From: Natrinema hispanicum
GTDB lineage: Archaea > Halobacteriota > Halobacteria > Halobacteriales > Natrialbaceae
Assembly: GCF_004217335.1 (NCBI RefSeq)
Contig: NZ_SHMP01000004.1
Location: 930,001 to 994,000 of the forward strand
Direction: 5' to 3'
DNA length: 64,000 bases
In this document: piece by piece, positions 27,121 to 37,180 of the stretch
How positions within the stretch are numbered: position 1 is the first letter of the stretch
Layout of the letters: every line of letters starts with the position of its first letter
Program-made: the position numbers and the translations under genes
The notes under the pieces: generated by a model
Database searches by the model: none
Seen by the model: only the letters and a program-made list of their open reading frames with translations
What the model was told of the DNA's origin: nothing

Positions 27121-28451
27121 GCGATGCACAACAGCCGACCGACGATGGCGGACCGGGAGACGACGACTTCGAGCCGATTCAGGTCTTTCCAGAGGCCGAG
27201 GAGATGGACCTCCGACCAGGGGCGGACAACTGCTACAAGTGCTCGACCTGCGATACCAACTGTCCTGTCGCCGAGGTCGACGACGAGTTCCCCGGCCCGA
27301 AGTTCCAAGGGCCAGAGCAGTGGCGGCTCAAGCGCCAGGACGACCACGACATCGACGACTCGGTGATGAAGTGTTCGAACTGCATGCGCTGTGACAGCGC
27401 CTGTCCTTCGGAGGTGCCGCTCTCGCAGATGCACAACACCGCCCGCGCCGAGTACGTCGAGGAGAACATGAGCAAACTCTCGCGGGAGTACTGGCGCAAC
27501 CGTATGCTCGCGAACTACCGACGGCTCGCCCCGCTCGGGTCGATGTTCCCGCGGACGACGAACTTCATGATGGGGCTGTCGGCGACGCAGTGGCTCGGCG
27601 AGAAGCTCCTCGGGATCACGGGCGAACGGGAGTTCCCCGAATTCGCAACCGAAACCTTTCGTGAATGGTGGACGGCGAGGGGCGGTGCAAAGGTCGACAA
27701 CGAGGACAAGCGCATCGCCTACTTCCACGGCTGCTACGCCAACTACAACACCCCCGAGGTCGCAAAGGCGCTGGTGCGGGTCTACGAACACTTTGGCTAC
27801 GAGATCATGGTTCCCGACCAGCACTGCTCGGGGACGCCCATGTTCGCAAACGGGATGCTCGAGGACGCACGCCGGTCGGCCGAGACGAACGTGCGCGAAC
27901 TCGCCTGGGCTCTCGAAGACGGCGCTGACATCATCGCCTCTTGCAGTTCGTGTTCGATGTCGCTCCGCCAGGAGTACCCCGAACTGTTCGATTTCGAGGG
28001 CACGGAGGATGTCGCCGCAAACACCTGGGACGCCGTCGAGTACCTCCGGGTTCACGAGGACCTCGAGAGCGAACTCGAGGGCACCTCGGTCGGCGACGAG
28101 TTCGACGACTTCGCGTATCACGCACCGTGTCACGCCCGAAACCAGGGACTCGACGGCCAGACGGTCGAAGTGCTCGACGCCATCGACGGCGTCGAGGCCC
28201 ACGACGTCGGCGATTCCTGTTCGGGTATCTCCGGGACGTACGGCTGGAAGGAGGAGAATTACGAAACCTCCATGAAAATCGGCTCGGAAATGTTCGAGCA
28301 CATGGAAGACGCCGAGGCGACCACTGGGCTCACGGAGTGTCCGACTTGCTCGATGCAGATGGAACACGGGACTGGCTACGAGATTACCCACACGCTCGAG
28401 GTGCTCGAGGCAGCGCTCGTCGGACCGGCGGCGGAGGCAGACGGCCAGTAA
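27117..28451 (+). CDS. glpC: Glycerol-3-phosphate dehydrogenase subunit C (iron-sulfur)
   Basis: A 444-residue ferredoxin-like and CCG-domain subunit that anchors the complex and sends electrons to quinone. Two cubane-binding motifs are near the N-terminus: CYKCSTCDTNCP (about residue 40) and CSNCMRCDSACP (about 85). CCG-domain cysteines follow: YFHGCYANY, HAPCHARNQGL and CSGISGTYGW with CPTCSMQM. The length fits GlpC. Stop overlaps the ATG of the next gene (TAATG). Confidence 0.93.
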   Translation: MSDAQQPTDDGGPGDDDFEPIQVFPEAEEMDLRPGADNCYKCSTCDTNCPVAEVDDEFPGPKFQGPEQWRLKRQDDHDIDDSVMKCSNCMRCDSACPSEVPLSQMHNTARAEYVEENMSKLSREYWRNRMLANYRRLAPLGSMFPRTTNFMMGLSATQWLGEKLLGITGEREFPEFATETFREWWTARGGAKVDNEDKRIAYFHGCYANYNTPEVAKALVRVYEHFGYEIMVPDQHCSGTPMFANGMLEDARRSAETNVRELAWALEDGADIIASCSSCSMSLRQEYPELFDFEGTEDVAANTWDAVEYLRVHEDLESELEGTSVGDEFDDFAYHAPCHARNQGLDGQTVEVLDAIDGVEAHDVGDSCSGISGTYGWKEENYETSMKIGSEMFEHMEDAEATTGLTECPTCSMQMEHGTGYEITHTLEVLEAALVGPAAEADGQ

Positions 28452-29635
28452 TGGACTTACAGGAGCGAATCGCTCGCCGGCGGTCATCGCGACGGGGCGG
28501 GCGCATTATCGTCGACCGCGACCAGCTCAGTCCCGTCGTCCACCGACCGGAGCCGGTTGGCCGTGGCCCCGTCTTAGAGCAACTGCTCGATGCGCTCGAG
28601 CCGGTCTTCGACGGCGAGTTGCCGCCACCGGTTGCGGTGGTCGGCCCGGCGGGATCGGGCACGTCCGCGATCGTGACCGCGCTGTTCGATGCGCTCAACG
28701 GCCAGTTCAGCGGCTCGGCGCGGTCGATCGGCACGACGACGCGGGCCGGGGCAGCTGGCCCGATCACGTGGTTTGGGACCGTCGACGGTCGTCGTATCGA
28801 GAGCCCCTTTTCGTTTTATCGGGCCGTCCTCTCGCTGATCTCGAGCGAGCCGGTCCCCGAGAGCGGCATCGGGACCGAGGAACTGCGCACGCGGCTGTGC
28901 AACAGGCTCGACCGTCCCGATCGGCGCGTAATCGTCGCGATCGATCACCACGACGAACCCGAGACGCTCGACGTCGGGCGCGCTCGCGACCTCCTGGCAC
29001 CAGTCGACGCGCACGTCGCGATCGTCCCGGTCGGCCAGCGCGAACCCGACGGGTGGGACGGGGCGACTGTCACCGTGCCGGCCTACCGTGATCACGAACT
29101 CGTCGACGTGATCACCGACCGCGCCTCGACGGGGCTTGCAGCGGGCGCGCTCGATCACGGTGCCGTGCGCGAGCTGGCTGCCTGGGCCGACGGAAACGCT
29201 CACGACGCGCTCGCGGCGCTGTTCGGGGCCGCCGTCCTCGCACGCGAGGCGGACGCGGATCGAATCGAGCACAGCCACCTCGAGACTGCACGGGCCGACG
29301 TGCCCGAAAACGGTGTCCACGTCGGTCGTGCGCTGGCACTTCCGGAAACGCGCCAGCAGGTACTGGTGACGCTTACCGACCTCGATGCGACTGATCGCCC
29401 GATTCGCGAAATCGCGACCGCGATCGCGGCTCGATCGTCGCTGACCGCTGGCACGGTCAAACGATTTCTGTACGAACTCGCGGATCGCGGCGTCATCGAA
29501 CGGGTACCGCTGTCGACGCCCGATCGCGGCAGCGGTCGCCAGCCGAGTGCGGTCAGCCCGCTGTTCCCGACGCTTGCGTTCCAAGCGCTCACCGCGGCAT
29601 CGGTCCCGTCGGCCACCGGGATCGACAGGGCATAG
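28451..29635 (+). CDS. Orc1/Cdc6-like AAA+ protein with degenerate nucleotide site
   Basis: A 394-residue protein. Its outline is that of archaeal Orc1/Cdc6: an N-terminal HRPEPVGRGPVLEQLLDALE, a Walker A region AVVGPAGSGTSA (residues 61-73), a Walker B-like RRVIVAIDHHDE, a lid domain, and a C-terminal winged helix (EIATAIAARSSLTAGTVKRF then LYELADRGVIERVPL). The Walker A lysine is replaced (position 71 is Thr) and the Walker B acid pair is D-H, so ATP hydrolysis is doubtful. It overlaps glpC by 1 nt and precedes the CHAT gene, so it is unlikely to be the replication initiator of this chromosome; a regulatory or defence role is possible. Confidence 0.7.
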   Translation: MDLQERIARRRSSRRGGRIIVDRDQLSPVVHRPEPVGRGPVLEQLLDALEPVFDGELPPPVAVVGPAGSGTSAIVTALFDALNGQFSGSARSIGTTTRAGAAGPITWFGTVDGRRIESPFSFYRAVLSLISSEPVPESGIGTEELRTRLCNRLDRPDRRVIVAIDHHDEPETLDVGRARDLLAPVDAHVAIVPVGQREPDGWDGATVTVPAYRDHELVDVITDRASTGLAAGALDHGAVRELAAWADGNAHDALAALFGAAVLAREADADRIEHSHLETARADVPENGVHVGRALALPETRQQVLVTLTDLDATDRPIREIATAIAARSSLTAGTVKRFLYELADRGVIERVPLSTPDRGSGRQPSAVSPLFPTLAFQALTAASVPSATGIDRA

Positions 29636-29701
29636 GCCGACCGGCCGATACAATTCTTTTTGACCATGGGGCGAGAGGGTGCAATCACTACCAGCTGAGC
29701 T

Positions 29702-31736
29702 ATGACGATCTCGTTCGCGGAAACGGCCGCCCCGACCGGGCTCGAGGTGTACGACTCGATCGAGCAACGCCGCCTCCAGATCGAGACCCCCGGCTCCGTC
29801 TCGTTCGACACCAGCGAGCCAGCACAGTTTTGCTTCCCGGTCGATCGGACCTGCCGGCTCGAGACCGACGAACTTGGGTTCAATCAGCTGTATTCCGTCA
29901 CCGTCCACGACGCAGCCGGGCGGACGGAAGCGAGCTTCGACGCCAGCGAAACGGGCCGACTCGAGGATCGGACACAGTTCGTCGGATTGAGCGGCCCGAT
30001 CAAGCTCTACTGTCGCATCGACGCACCAGGGACGATCGATATCGGGCTGACGTCGATCACGATCACGACCGACCGCGAGACGACGATCGAGCTTGGTGTC
30101 CGGTCGCTACATGACCAGCCGCGGGGAACGATCACCACACCTCCCGATATCGACGCGATGATGGACGCCGTCTCTGCGCTCCCGTCCGCACTGAAGACCA
30201 CCTCGCCCGAGCGGACGTGGCCGACGCTGCGTGGCCATCCACCATTGATCGAACTCGGCGACCGACTCGAGATCCCCGACACCGTCGACCGGCCGGCCGG
30301 CGACATCACGATTACCGTGCCGCGATCGTACGCCTCGCTGTATCAGGTCGCGCCGCTTGCGTTTTTCCTGGGTGCCACGATACAACCGGGTGACGAGCCG
30401 GCACTCGAGACGCCAGCGTTTACCCATCCGATCTCGGCTGGCCATGCGTTCGAAGACGCGGTCGCCGACCTCCTGAAGCGGTTTTTCTTCCTCGATTGCA
30501 TCGTTCGGACTGAGGGGGTCTTCCAGTACGACCTCCTCGAGCGATCGATGCTGGAAGACGACCTTCCCTTTGACTTTGCGGCCACCTACGACCGCTCACT
30601 CGCCGAGCGCCTCGAGCAATACCTCGCGGTCCCCTTCGACGTGCTCGAACCACACATTCCGCGGTGGCCGCTGACCGCCCACGTTCCGTCCGAGCCGGAC
30701 AGCGCAACGCTGCTGCCGTTTATCGTCAACGAACTGGGGATCGTTCGCGACACGACGAGTCACCCACCCGAGTCGATCCCGAACACGGACGCGACGAATT
30801 CTCAACTCGTCCGCTCGGCGACGACTGCGCGCTCACCCACGCCGGGACCGGCCGAGTCGGAGTTCATCGTGCCGGCCGTAACGGACGAATCCGTCGAGCA
30901 TGCCTGGTTCGGTGACGGCGTGCCCCAGCAGGCCTCGAAAGCGACGCTCGAGGCGTACCGACATCAACTCCAGCACCGGGAACCCGTCGAATCGATCGAG
31001 CTTTTGCTCGTCTGTAACGACGCGCGAATGATAGACGAACACGACCTACTCGACGGCAGCTACGGCAACCGGTCCGATCTTCCCTTCGAGATCGACTCGA
31101 AGTTCGGCGTCGACGCTGACCAGCTGGCGACCCTGCTGACCGACGGCGGCTATGACTTCTTCCACTTTATCGGCCACGCGACCGAAGACGGCCTCCGCTG
31201 TCCCGACGGCGACCTCGACATCCGGACCCTCGAGTCTGTCGATGTAGGGCGTCTTCTTCCTGAACGCCTGTCGCTCCTACGAACAGGGGCTTGCGCTCAC
31301 CCGGCGGGGCGCGTTCGGCGGTGTCAGCACGTACGCCGACGTCATCAACGAGCACGCAGTGACGGCAGGCGAGACCATTGCCAGACTGTTAAATCGCGGC
31401 TTCCCGCTTCGAGGCGCACTCGAGATCGCTCGCGAGAACTCGATGCTCGGCGAGCAGTATCTCATCGTCGGCGATGGGTCGGCTGATATCGCCCAATCCG
31501 ATGGAGGTGCACCAATGCTCGTCGAGATCGGGTCTCGCGATGAGAACGAATTCGATTTCGCCGTCAAATCGTACTCGACGAAAGAGTTCAAACTGGGGAC
31601 AGTGACCGCATCACCGCTTGATTCGGTTTCCGACTGTCACCTCACGCCAGGGAGCGACCCCACGGTTAGCAGTAGAGACGGCAGAACTCCGGGAATATCT
31701 GACTTGGACGGAATTACCGGTGCTATCCGAGAGTGA
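29702..31736 (+). pseudogene. CHAT-domain (caspase-like) protein, +1 frameshift near 31246
   Basis: Read across one frame break the product is about 677 residues. The N-terminal 300 residues are beta-rich with no family I recognise. The C-terminal part is a CHAT/caspase-like domain: YDFFHFIGHATEDGLRC carries the catalytic His (about residue 492), and VFFLNACRSYEQG carries the Cys (about 523). The break lies in GATGTAGGGCGTC: dropping the A at 31246 restores DVGVFFLNACRS in one frame, placing the Cys codon beyond the break; without repair the protein loses the Cys and is dead. Family members are proteases that cut a partner protein on a signal, including defence and cell-death roles in bacteria. 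It starts 66 nt after the Cdc6-like gene. Confidence 0.75.
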
Positions 31737-31866
31737 GTTATGCTGGAACTGAGGGCATCGGGACGTCGCTACTCGACTGAGAAACAGCACGACGAAGAAC
31801 GACTGGTCGAATCGTGGTTCTACTCGGGGTTACGCGTAAACGAGGCGGTGTCTTCTTAATTCAATA

Positions 31867-32001
31867 TTAGGGCCCAACTTGGGACATGCTCCCTGCAGCC
31901 ACCGTACCCGCCTGACTGAGCAGGACGAACAGGGTGAACAGGACGCCGATCATTCGAGGGTTCTGTGCGAGGTAGTCCTTCATGCTGTCTGCTTCGGACA
32001 T
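31867..32001 (-). CDS. 44-residue single-helix membrane peptide (DUF7503-like)
   Basis: A small gene, convergent with the CHAT gene. It encodes MSEADSMKDYLAQNPRMIG, a hydrophobic helix VLFTLFVLLSQAGTVAAG (about residues 20-37) and the tail SMSQVGP. I recall small haloarchaeal proteins of this exact architecture (DUF7503). ATTTTATTTCG on the coding strand 26-36 nt upstream is a strong TATA box, and an inverted repeat CTTATA-N8-TATAAG lies at 32040-32059. The function is unknown; the position beside a CHAT protease makes it a possible partner or substrate. Confidence 0.7.
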   Translation of the reverse strand: MSEADSMKDYLAQNPRMIGVLFTLFVLLSQAGTVAAGSMSQVGP

Positions 32002-32424
32002 TGCATTCCAATGGTTGTCACCGATCGAAATAAAATTATCTTATACTTACATATATAAGATTACATAATTGAGCGAAAAACGTTCATGGCACCACAATCG
32101 GCGGCTTGAGGCGGCTTCTCCGGGTATTGTTGCTGGACAGAATGAGTCAGACGGACTATTGAAGCCAGTGGGTTGGACCGCGATCACTACGGTCCCACCG
32201 GTAGACGTTACAGCAGCCCGTCCCAATACTACTTGTCCGCGCGTGTCACAGATCGCACCTACTGTCTCATCACACGCGATCTGCGATATCGATTCCCCTG
32301 CAACAGACGTCGTCAACTGAACCCGATGACTGCAGCAGTGTACAATAGCGGCGAGCGTGTTGTCGTTCCACTCGTAGCGCCGATCAAAAACAGTTACACC
32401 GTCAAACCACAGATCGACGCTCGA
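32002..32424. other. Intergenic region between the membrane peptide and aglB
   Basis: The AT-rich first 70 nt carry the promoter of the membrane peptide gene. Two opposed open frames of 83 and 89 codons overlap here (32047-32320), but neither has haloarchaeal amino-acid composition or a recognisable domain. I see no gene I can support. Confidence 0.4.
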
Positions 32425-32447
32425 GCCGCGACGCGAGCTGTCGCGGC
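32425..32447 (-). terminator. Hairpin just downstream of aglB
   Basis: GCCGCGAC-GCGAGCT-GTCGCGGC is a perfect 8-bp stem with a 7-nt loop, 11 nt beyond the aglB stop codon. No T-run follows on the minus strand, so it may be a 3'-end stability or processing element rather than a terminator. Confidence 0.35.
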
Positions 32448-32457
32448 CGGCCTTCCG

Positions 32458-35373
32458 TCAGTGTGCTGATTCGGCCGTAACTGGCGCGAGCGCGTTGGTA
32501 GACGGAGTCTCCGTTTCGTTCCCCGACGCGTCGGTACTTTCCGTGTCGGTCGATCCATCGTCAGTTTCAGTTCCGTCCGTCACACCGCCCGGCGGCGTTG
32601 TGACTTCCTCGAGCGAGACATCGACGCTGTCGCCGTCCACCACTGCGGGCTCGGGGACAGCCGTCTCGCCGCTGTAGTAGGTTGGCTCGCCGTCGCCGGT
32701 CGCAACGACGTTGACGGTGTAGTTACCGGTCGCCTCGACGCTGCTGTTGGTGTAGCCGTCCTCGACACTGAGTTCGTCGTTCGTCGCGTACGGCACAGTC
32801 AGTTCGAAGCTCCCGTCGGCCGCGAGATCGGCACGCTGCGTGTAGTTGAACGTCCGGCCGGAATTCGTCTCGAGTTCCACCGTGGCAGCGACCGTGGCGT
32901 TGTCGGCGTTCGACACACTGTCGCCGACGGTGCCAGTGATCGTCGCACCCTCGACGCGCTCGAACGTTTTCACGGCGGCCGCGCTCTTGGCGTCGAAGAC
33001 TCGGTAGTTCGGGCTGTTCTGGAGTTGCCAGCACCGTCTGCTGGGAGACGCGTCGGATTGACGACGACGGCGGGCTGTCCCTGTCCGGGTTGGACCGGCT
33101 GGCCGTTTTCGCCGATGTGGACGACCTGGCCGTCACTGACCCGCGCGTAGCTGACGAAGAACGTTATCCCAGGGTCGGTGTTCTCGTGAACGAGCCGGTA
33201 GTGTTCCATATCCTCGGCGTCGTCGAAGTACAGCTTCGACGTCATCGTGTCGTCGTATGGCAGGTCACCGAAGACCTGACCGACCTCGTCGGCGCTGATC
33301 GGCTGGCCGCTGTAGTCCTCCGGCGTCACGTAATGGCCGTATCCGGGACCGGTCCACTGAGTGATCGCCCCGAACTTGCCGCCGGCCATCGCATAGTCGA
33401 TCATCACAGTAGCGGATCTCCTCGTCCGAATTGTCGCCCGAGACCGCCTGCTGCAGTTCTTCGGTCGACCGATCGGCAACGGGTTCACCGGCGGCGATCC
33501 CCTCGAGGATCAGTTCCCCGCGGTCTTCGGATTCAGCGGTCAGGAACGCCGACGACGAGCGGGCGTTCTGCTGGAACGGGTTCGAGTGGGGAATCCGCTC
33601 GGCCTGTGTCGTTATCAGGTGGCCGTAGTCCCACCACGACATAACGCCGTAGGCACCCTCCGGATACTCGAAGTCACCATCACCCGGCGTGTAGGTGCCG
33701 TAGTAGTCGAGCTGGTCGGCGTTGTCCGCCCCGCCGTAGTTCCCCGGCGCGGGCGTGTTCTCCTGCAGCCACTCGTTCGACGCCTCCCACGTCGTGGCGT
33801 CAGAGTTGGGGCCCGTCGCTTCGCCGACCTCCCAGGCCGTTCCACCAGCCTGTGCAAGCGGCGGGAGGAGTGGCGCAAAGAGGAGCACGACCACGAGCAC
33901 GACAGCGACCACCTGATACGTCTCGAGGGATTTGATGGAGTTGAGGCCGCTCTCGAGGTCGAGATTGAACAGCTGGACGAGTTCGGCGACGAACGCCGCG
34001 TTGACGATCGCGACCGCGAGCACGAGGTAGTACATGAACCGCACCTGCGTCGCGGCCATGCTGATCAGGAACAGCGACCAGACGATGACGAGGGTGTGTT
34101 CCGCGCGGAACTTGCGGCCGAAGAGTGGGCGGATCGCAAGGAACGCGAGGCCGGCAAGCATCGTGTAGAACGCGCTACCGAATTCCTGGAAGACACGGTT
34201 GAAGAAGTCCTCCGGCGGCTGGGCCTCGACGATGGTGAGCGTCCCCGTTCCGGGGTTGAGCGGGATCATTCGGCTCGTGAGGTTCCCGATAAGCGTGCTA
34301 TAGAGCCCGGGAAGTACAAGCCACATGACGGCCATTGCGGCGACGATGATACCTGCGATCGCAGCAGGGTAGTAGCGGCGCTCGAGGCCACGGTTGTTCC
34401 ACTCGCGGGCGAGCCAGGCCATGAAGATACAGCCGGTGGCAACGCCGAGAGCTGCCAGCGGCTGGAGAAGTCCCAGGGTCGTCGGGCTCGTACTGCCAGG
34501 TTGTTCGATCAACAATACTGTCAGAATAGCAGTCACACCGAGGCTGACCGCGCCGACGAACGCGATATGGTCCGGCGATACACCGCGAACATAGTCGAGA
34601 CAAAGCTGGACGGCGAAAAAGACGCCGAAGATACCGACAAGCAAGACACCTGACGGCCAGACCCAAATGTACACCGTCAGCGCGAGTCCTGCGAGGGCAC
34701 CATAGATTGCCGGCGTCCGAAGGGCGGTCCAGTCCCGGTCGACGACCAGTTCGTAGATCGGTTTCTCGCGTTCACCCGCAGTGACAGCGACCATCATCGC
34801 GACGACTGCGATGGCCATGAAGAGCGGCTCGACAGCCTGATGGTCAAGTTGGCCAACCGTCGATCGAGACAGGAACTGTCCCGTCGAGAGCGCGATAACG
34901 AGGACGGAAACGAGGCCGCCGAGCGTGCCGCCGAGTCGCCGCCCTGCATAGAAGACAGGGATCGCGACGAGCGAGGCCATGACTGGTACTGCGAGCAGTG
35001 AGACCGTATACAGGGTTTGCTGGGACGGATCACCGAGACCGACAATCATCGCCGCAGTGACGATGAGCTGGTCATACAGTGTCCCGAACTGGCCGACGTA
35101 GGTGCCAGTCGGGAACCCCGTCCAGACCTCATAGGGCATCGTATGCGGATAGTTTTCGGCAGTCCAGTTGATCGTCCGCCAGTGATACCACGAGTCGATA
35201 CCCGCAAACGCGGGCGTGCCGTCGTCAGTGGCGAACTGATCGTACGCCTGAGTCCGTACCCAGAGCATGAACAGCATCACAACCCCGAGTACAGGGAGGT
35301 GATACCAGTCTCGCCACGACTCGAGGAGGGAGGTTTCGGTCCCTTCCTCGACGTGTTCGGTGTCTGTACTCAT
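32458..35373 (-). pseudogene. aglB: Oligosaccharyltransferase AglB, with three +1 frameshifts
   Basis: AglB transfers lipid-linked glycans to Asn-X-Ser/Thr sites on exported proteins. From ATG 35373 the N-terminal part has about 13 membrane helices, including the acidic loop GIDSWYHWRTINW. The catalytic WWDYGH motif is present (about residue 578). Downstream the frame breaks three times, near 33408, 33053 and 33028, each repaired by removing one base; the joined product continues VMIDYAMAGGKFGAI, then VSQQTVL, QLQNSPNYRVFDAK and ends with a Thr-rich tail at 32458, about 970 residues, the family size. TATA-like CTTATTC lies 24-31 nt upstream. It is the first gene of the glycan island; three breaks of one sign in 400 bp suggest sequence error as much as decay. 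Confidence 0.9.
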
Positions 35374-35710
35374 TAGGTTGCACCAGACCCAAGTCAAGAA
35401 TAAGCCTTGTCATATACCAGCGTTCTTCTGATATCCGCTAAGGACAAAGGAATCTACTGGGGTCGTGTAGCGTAATAGGCACCAAAAGAGGACTCTCGTC
35501 GATGATAGCTAAATTCACTGGGATTATCGTGGAACAGGCGCGCAGGCCCATCTGTACTGGCGAGACTGTTTCTCCATGTGACTTACGTGTCTCACCTGTT
35601 GTTGGCTGCTCGCATCTCCGCTTGAACGACCCGGATTTCTTTGACCTCCTCCCGCTCCAACGATCACCCTGAAATCTGAATCGACAACTACTGTTTAGGC
35701 CCGGAAAATG
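35374..35710. other. Intergenic region upstream of aglB
   Basis: Nothing coding is supported here. The aglB promoter lies at the right side of the aglB start, and the rest (35430-35700) has lower GC and no recognisable element. It also marks the point where gene composition changes from the GC-rich aglB to the more AT-rich flippase and its neighbours. Confidence 0.4.
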
Positions 35711-37180
35711 TCAGCTAGATATAATTTCTCTGCAAAGATCTCGAATCACATTGACTGCGTCAATGCGAATCCTCTCGTTCAGTGCCAGCAGAATCGCGAA
35801 ATAGGTCATGGAACCGATTCCAATCAGTAATGTTATCCGGAACCATCCGAATGCACCGCCAAGTCGCAACTTGAGACCGTATACGATGGTGGTCATAACT
35901 ACCATCGAGACGAACTGTGATCCGACATCCTTGAGCGCCGATGGCGGGATTTGCTGATCGAGAAAGACGAGTAAACTGACGACACTCGCACCAAACGCGA
36001 GAACGGTCGCCCACGCAACGCCCCACGAACCAGCCAATAGTGTAAGAGGAACTGATAACAGCGCATATACGAATATTAGAAGGGCACCACTGGCTGCATA
36101 AAGCCGTGGTCGTTCTGTCCCGAGGAAGAAATGTTCTAATCCTTCGCGATAGCCATTGAGCAAGTTTGCTACAGCGAGTACTGGGATTAAGGCGTTTGCC
36201 GTACCGACGACACCAATGACAGGAAGGGAGAACGTCCCTGCGCTATTAGCGTAGATTGTCAACAAGAGCGAATTACCGATCACGGCGCCCCCGCCGATCA
36301 TTGGAACCGCAAACAATCCGGCATATGTGAACACGCTCGTCAATAGATCAGCAATCCGCTCATCATCTCCTTCCTCCGTCAGAGCCGAAAATTGCGGGAA
36401 CGTGACCTGGGCCAGTGCGGACGAGAACAACATTGACGCTTCAGTGATCCGGAACACGTTCTGGTACACGCCGGCCGCTCCGGGTCCGACGAACTGTCCG
36501 AGTAGTATGTAATCTGCTTGCTTGAACAGTTGACTGGTAACGCTTTGAACGTACGCGTATTTGGAATAGTGGATAAAATCCCGAAACAGTTCTATCGAGG
36601 GTCGTGCAGGGACGACACGTGCGAATCCGACATACGAAATCAGAAAAATTAGGAACTGCCCAGCTATTAGCCCCCAAATAAGGCCAGGAACACCGAATCC
36701 CAAACCGATCAATGCAGCTTGAATCGGTACAATAAGTACGTACCGACCGTTCTCTATCGCACCAACGAGAGCGACCCGCTGTTTGCCTTCCAGAAACGAT
36801 CCCGAAAGTCGAAACAGGCCCCACGACAGAACACCAAGTGGAACGAGTGGTGCGGCGTCAACACCTACTAACTTGTTTATTTGATGGTGAAACGCCAGCG
36901 ATACAACGGTTACTATGGCGACACCGCCGAGAAGGATCAGTCCGGCGCTCGTGAATTGACGCGCTTCGTGTTTCTTCTCGCTGACTCGTTTGATGAGAGT
37001 TGGATACAGTCCAAAGCTGACGAGATTCGCTGCCACCATCTGAACGCTAAAGAAAATCGCATAGACCCCGATTCCATCGAATCCGAGTTCGCGAGTGAAG
37101 AAAACTGTTCCAAGAAATCCAGCGATAGTTCCGAATACGTTCGTCGCAAACCGTTTCGAAATCTCCGTACCGACCTTCAT
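35711..37180 (-). CDS. Polysaccharide/oligosaccharide flippase, MATE/MOP (Wzx-like) family
   Basis: A 489-residue membrane protein with about 12-14 helices, of the lipid-linked oligosaccharide flippase type. The N-terminal segment FATNVFGTIAGFLGTVFFTR, the conserved RVSEKKHEARQF region, LSWGLFRLSGSFLEGKQR and FKQADYILLGQFVGPGAAG are the family pattern. It would turn the completed dolichol-linked glycan to the outer face for AglB. Its ATG overlaps the stop of the upstream AP-superfamily gene by 1 nt (TAATG). Codon use is more AT-rich than in the cobalamin or RPA operons. Confidence 0.88.
   Translation of the reverse strand: MKVGTEISKRFATNVFGTIAGFLGTVFFTRELGFDGIGVYAIFFSVQMVAANLVSFGLYPTLIKRVSEKKHEARQFTSAGLILLGGVAIVTVVSLAFHHQINKLVGVDAAPLVPLGVLSWGLFRLSGSFLEGKQRVALVGAIENGRYVLIVPIQAALIGLGFGVPGLIWGLIAGQFLIFLISYVGFARVVPARPSIELFRDFIHYSKYAYVQSVTSQLFKQADYILLGQFVGPGAAGVYQNVFRITEASMLFSSALAQVTFPQFSALTEEGDDERIADLLTSVFTYAGLFAVPMIGGGAVIGNSLLLTIYANSAGTFSLPVIGVVGTANALIPVLAVANLLNGYREGLEHFFLGTERPRLYAASGALLIFVYALLSVPLTLLAGSWGVAWATVLAFGASVVSLLVFLDQQIPPSALKDVGSQFVSMVVMTTIVYGLKLRLGGAFGWFRITLLIGIGSMTYFAILLALNERIRIDAVNVIRDLCREIISS

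Noticed and set aside
32047..32320. Two opposed small open frames between the membrane peptide and aglB
   Set aside because: Neither has acidic composition, start signal or family; they cancel each other.
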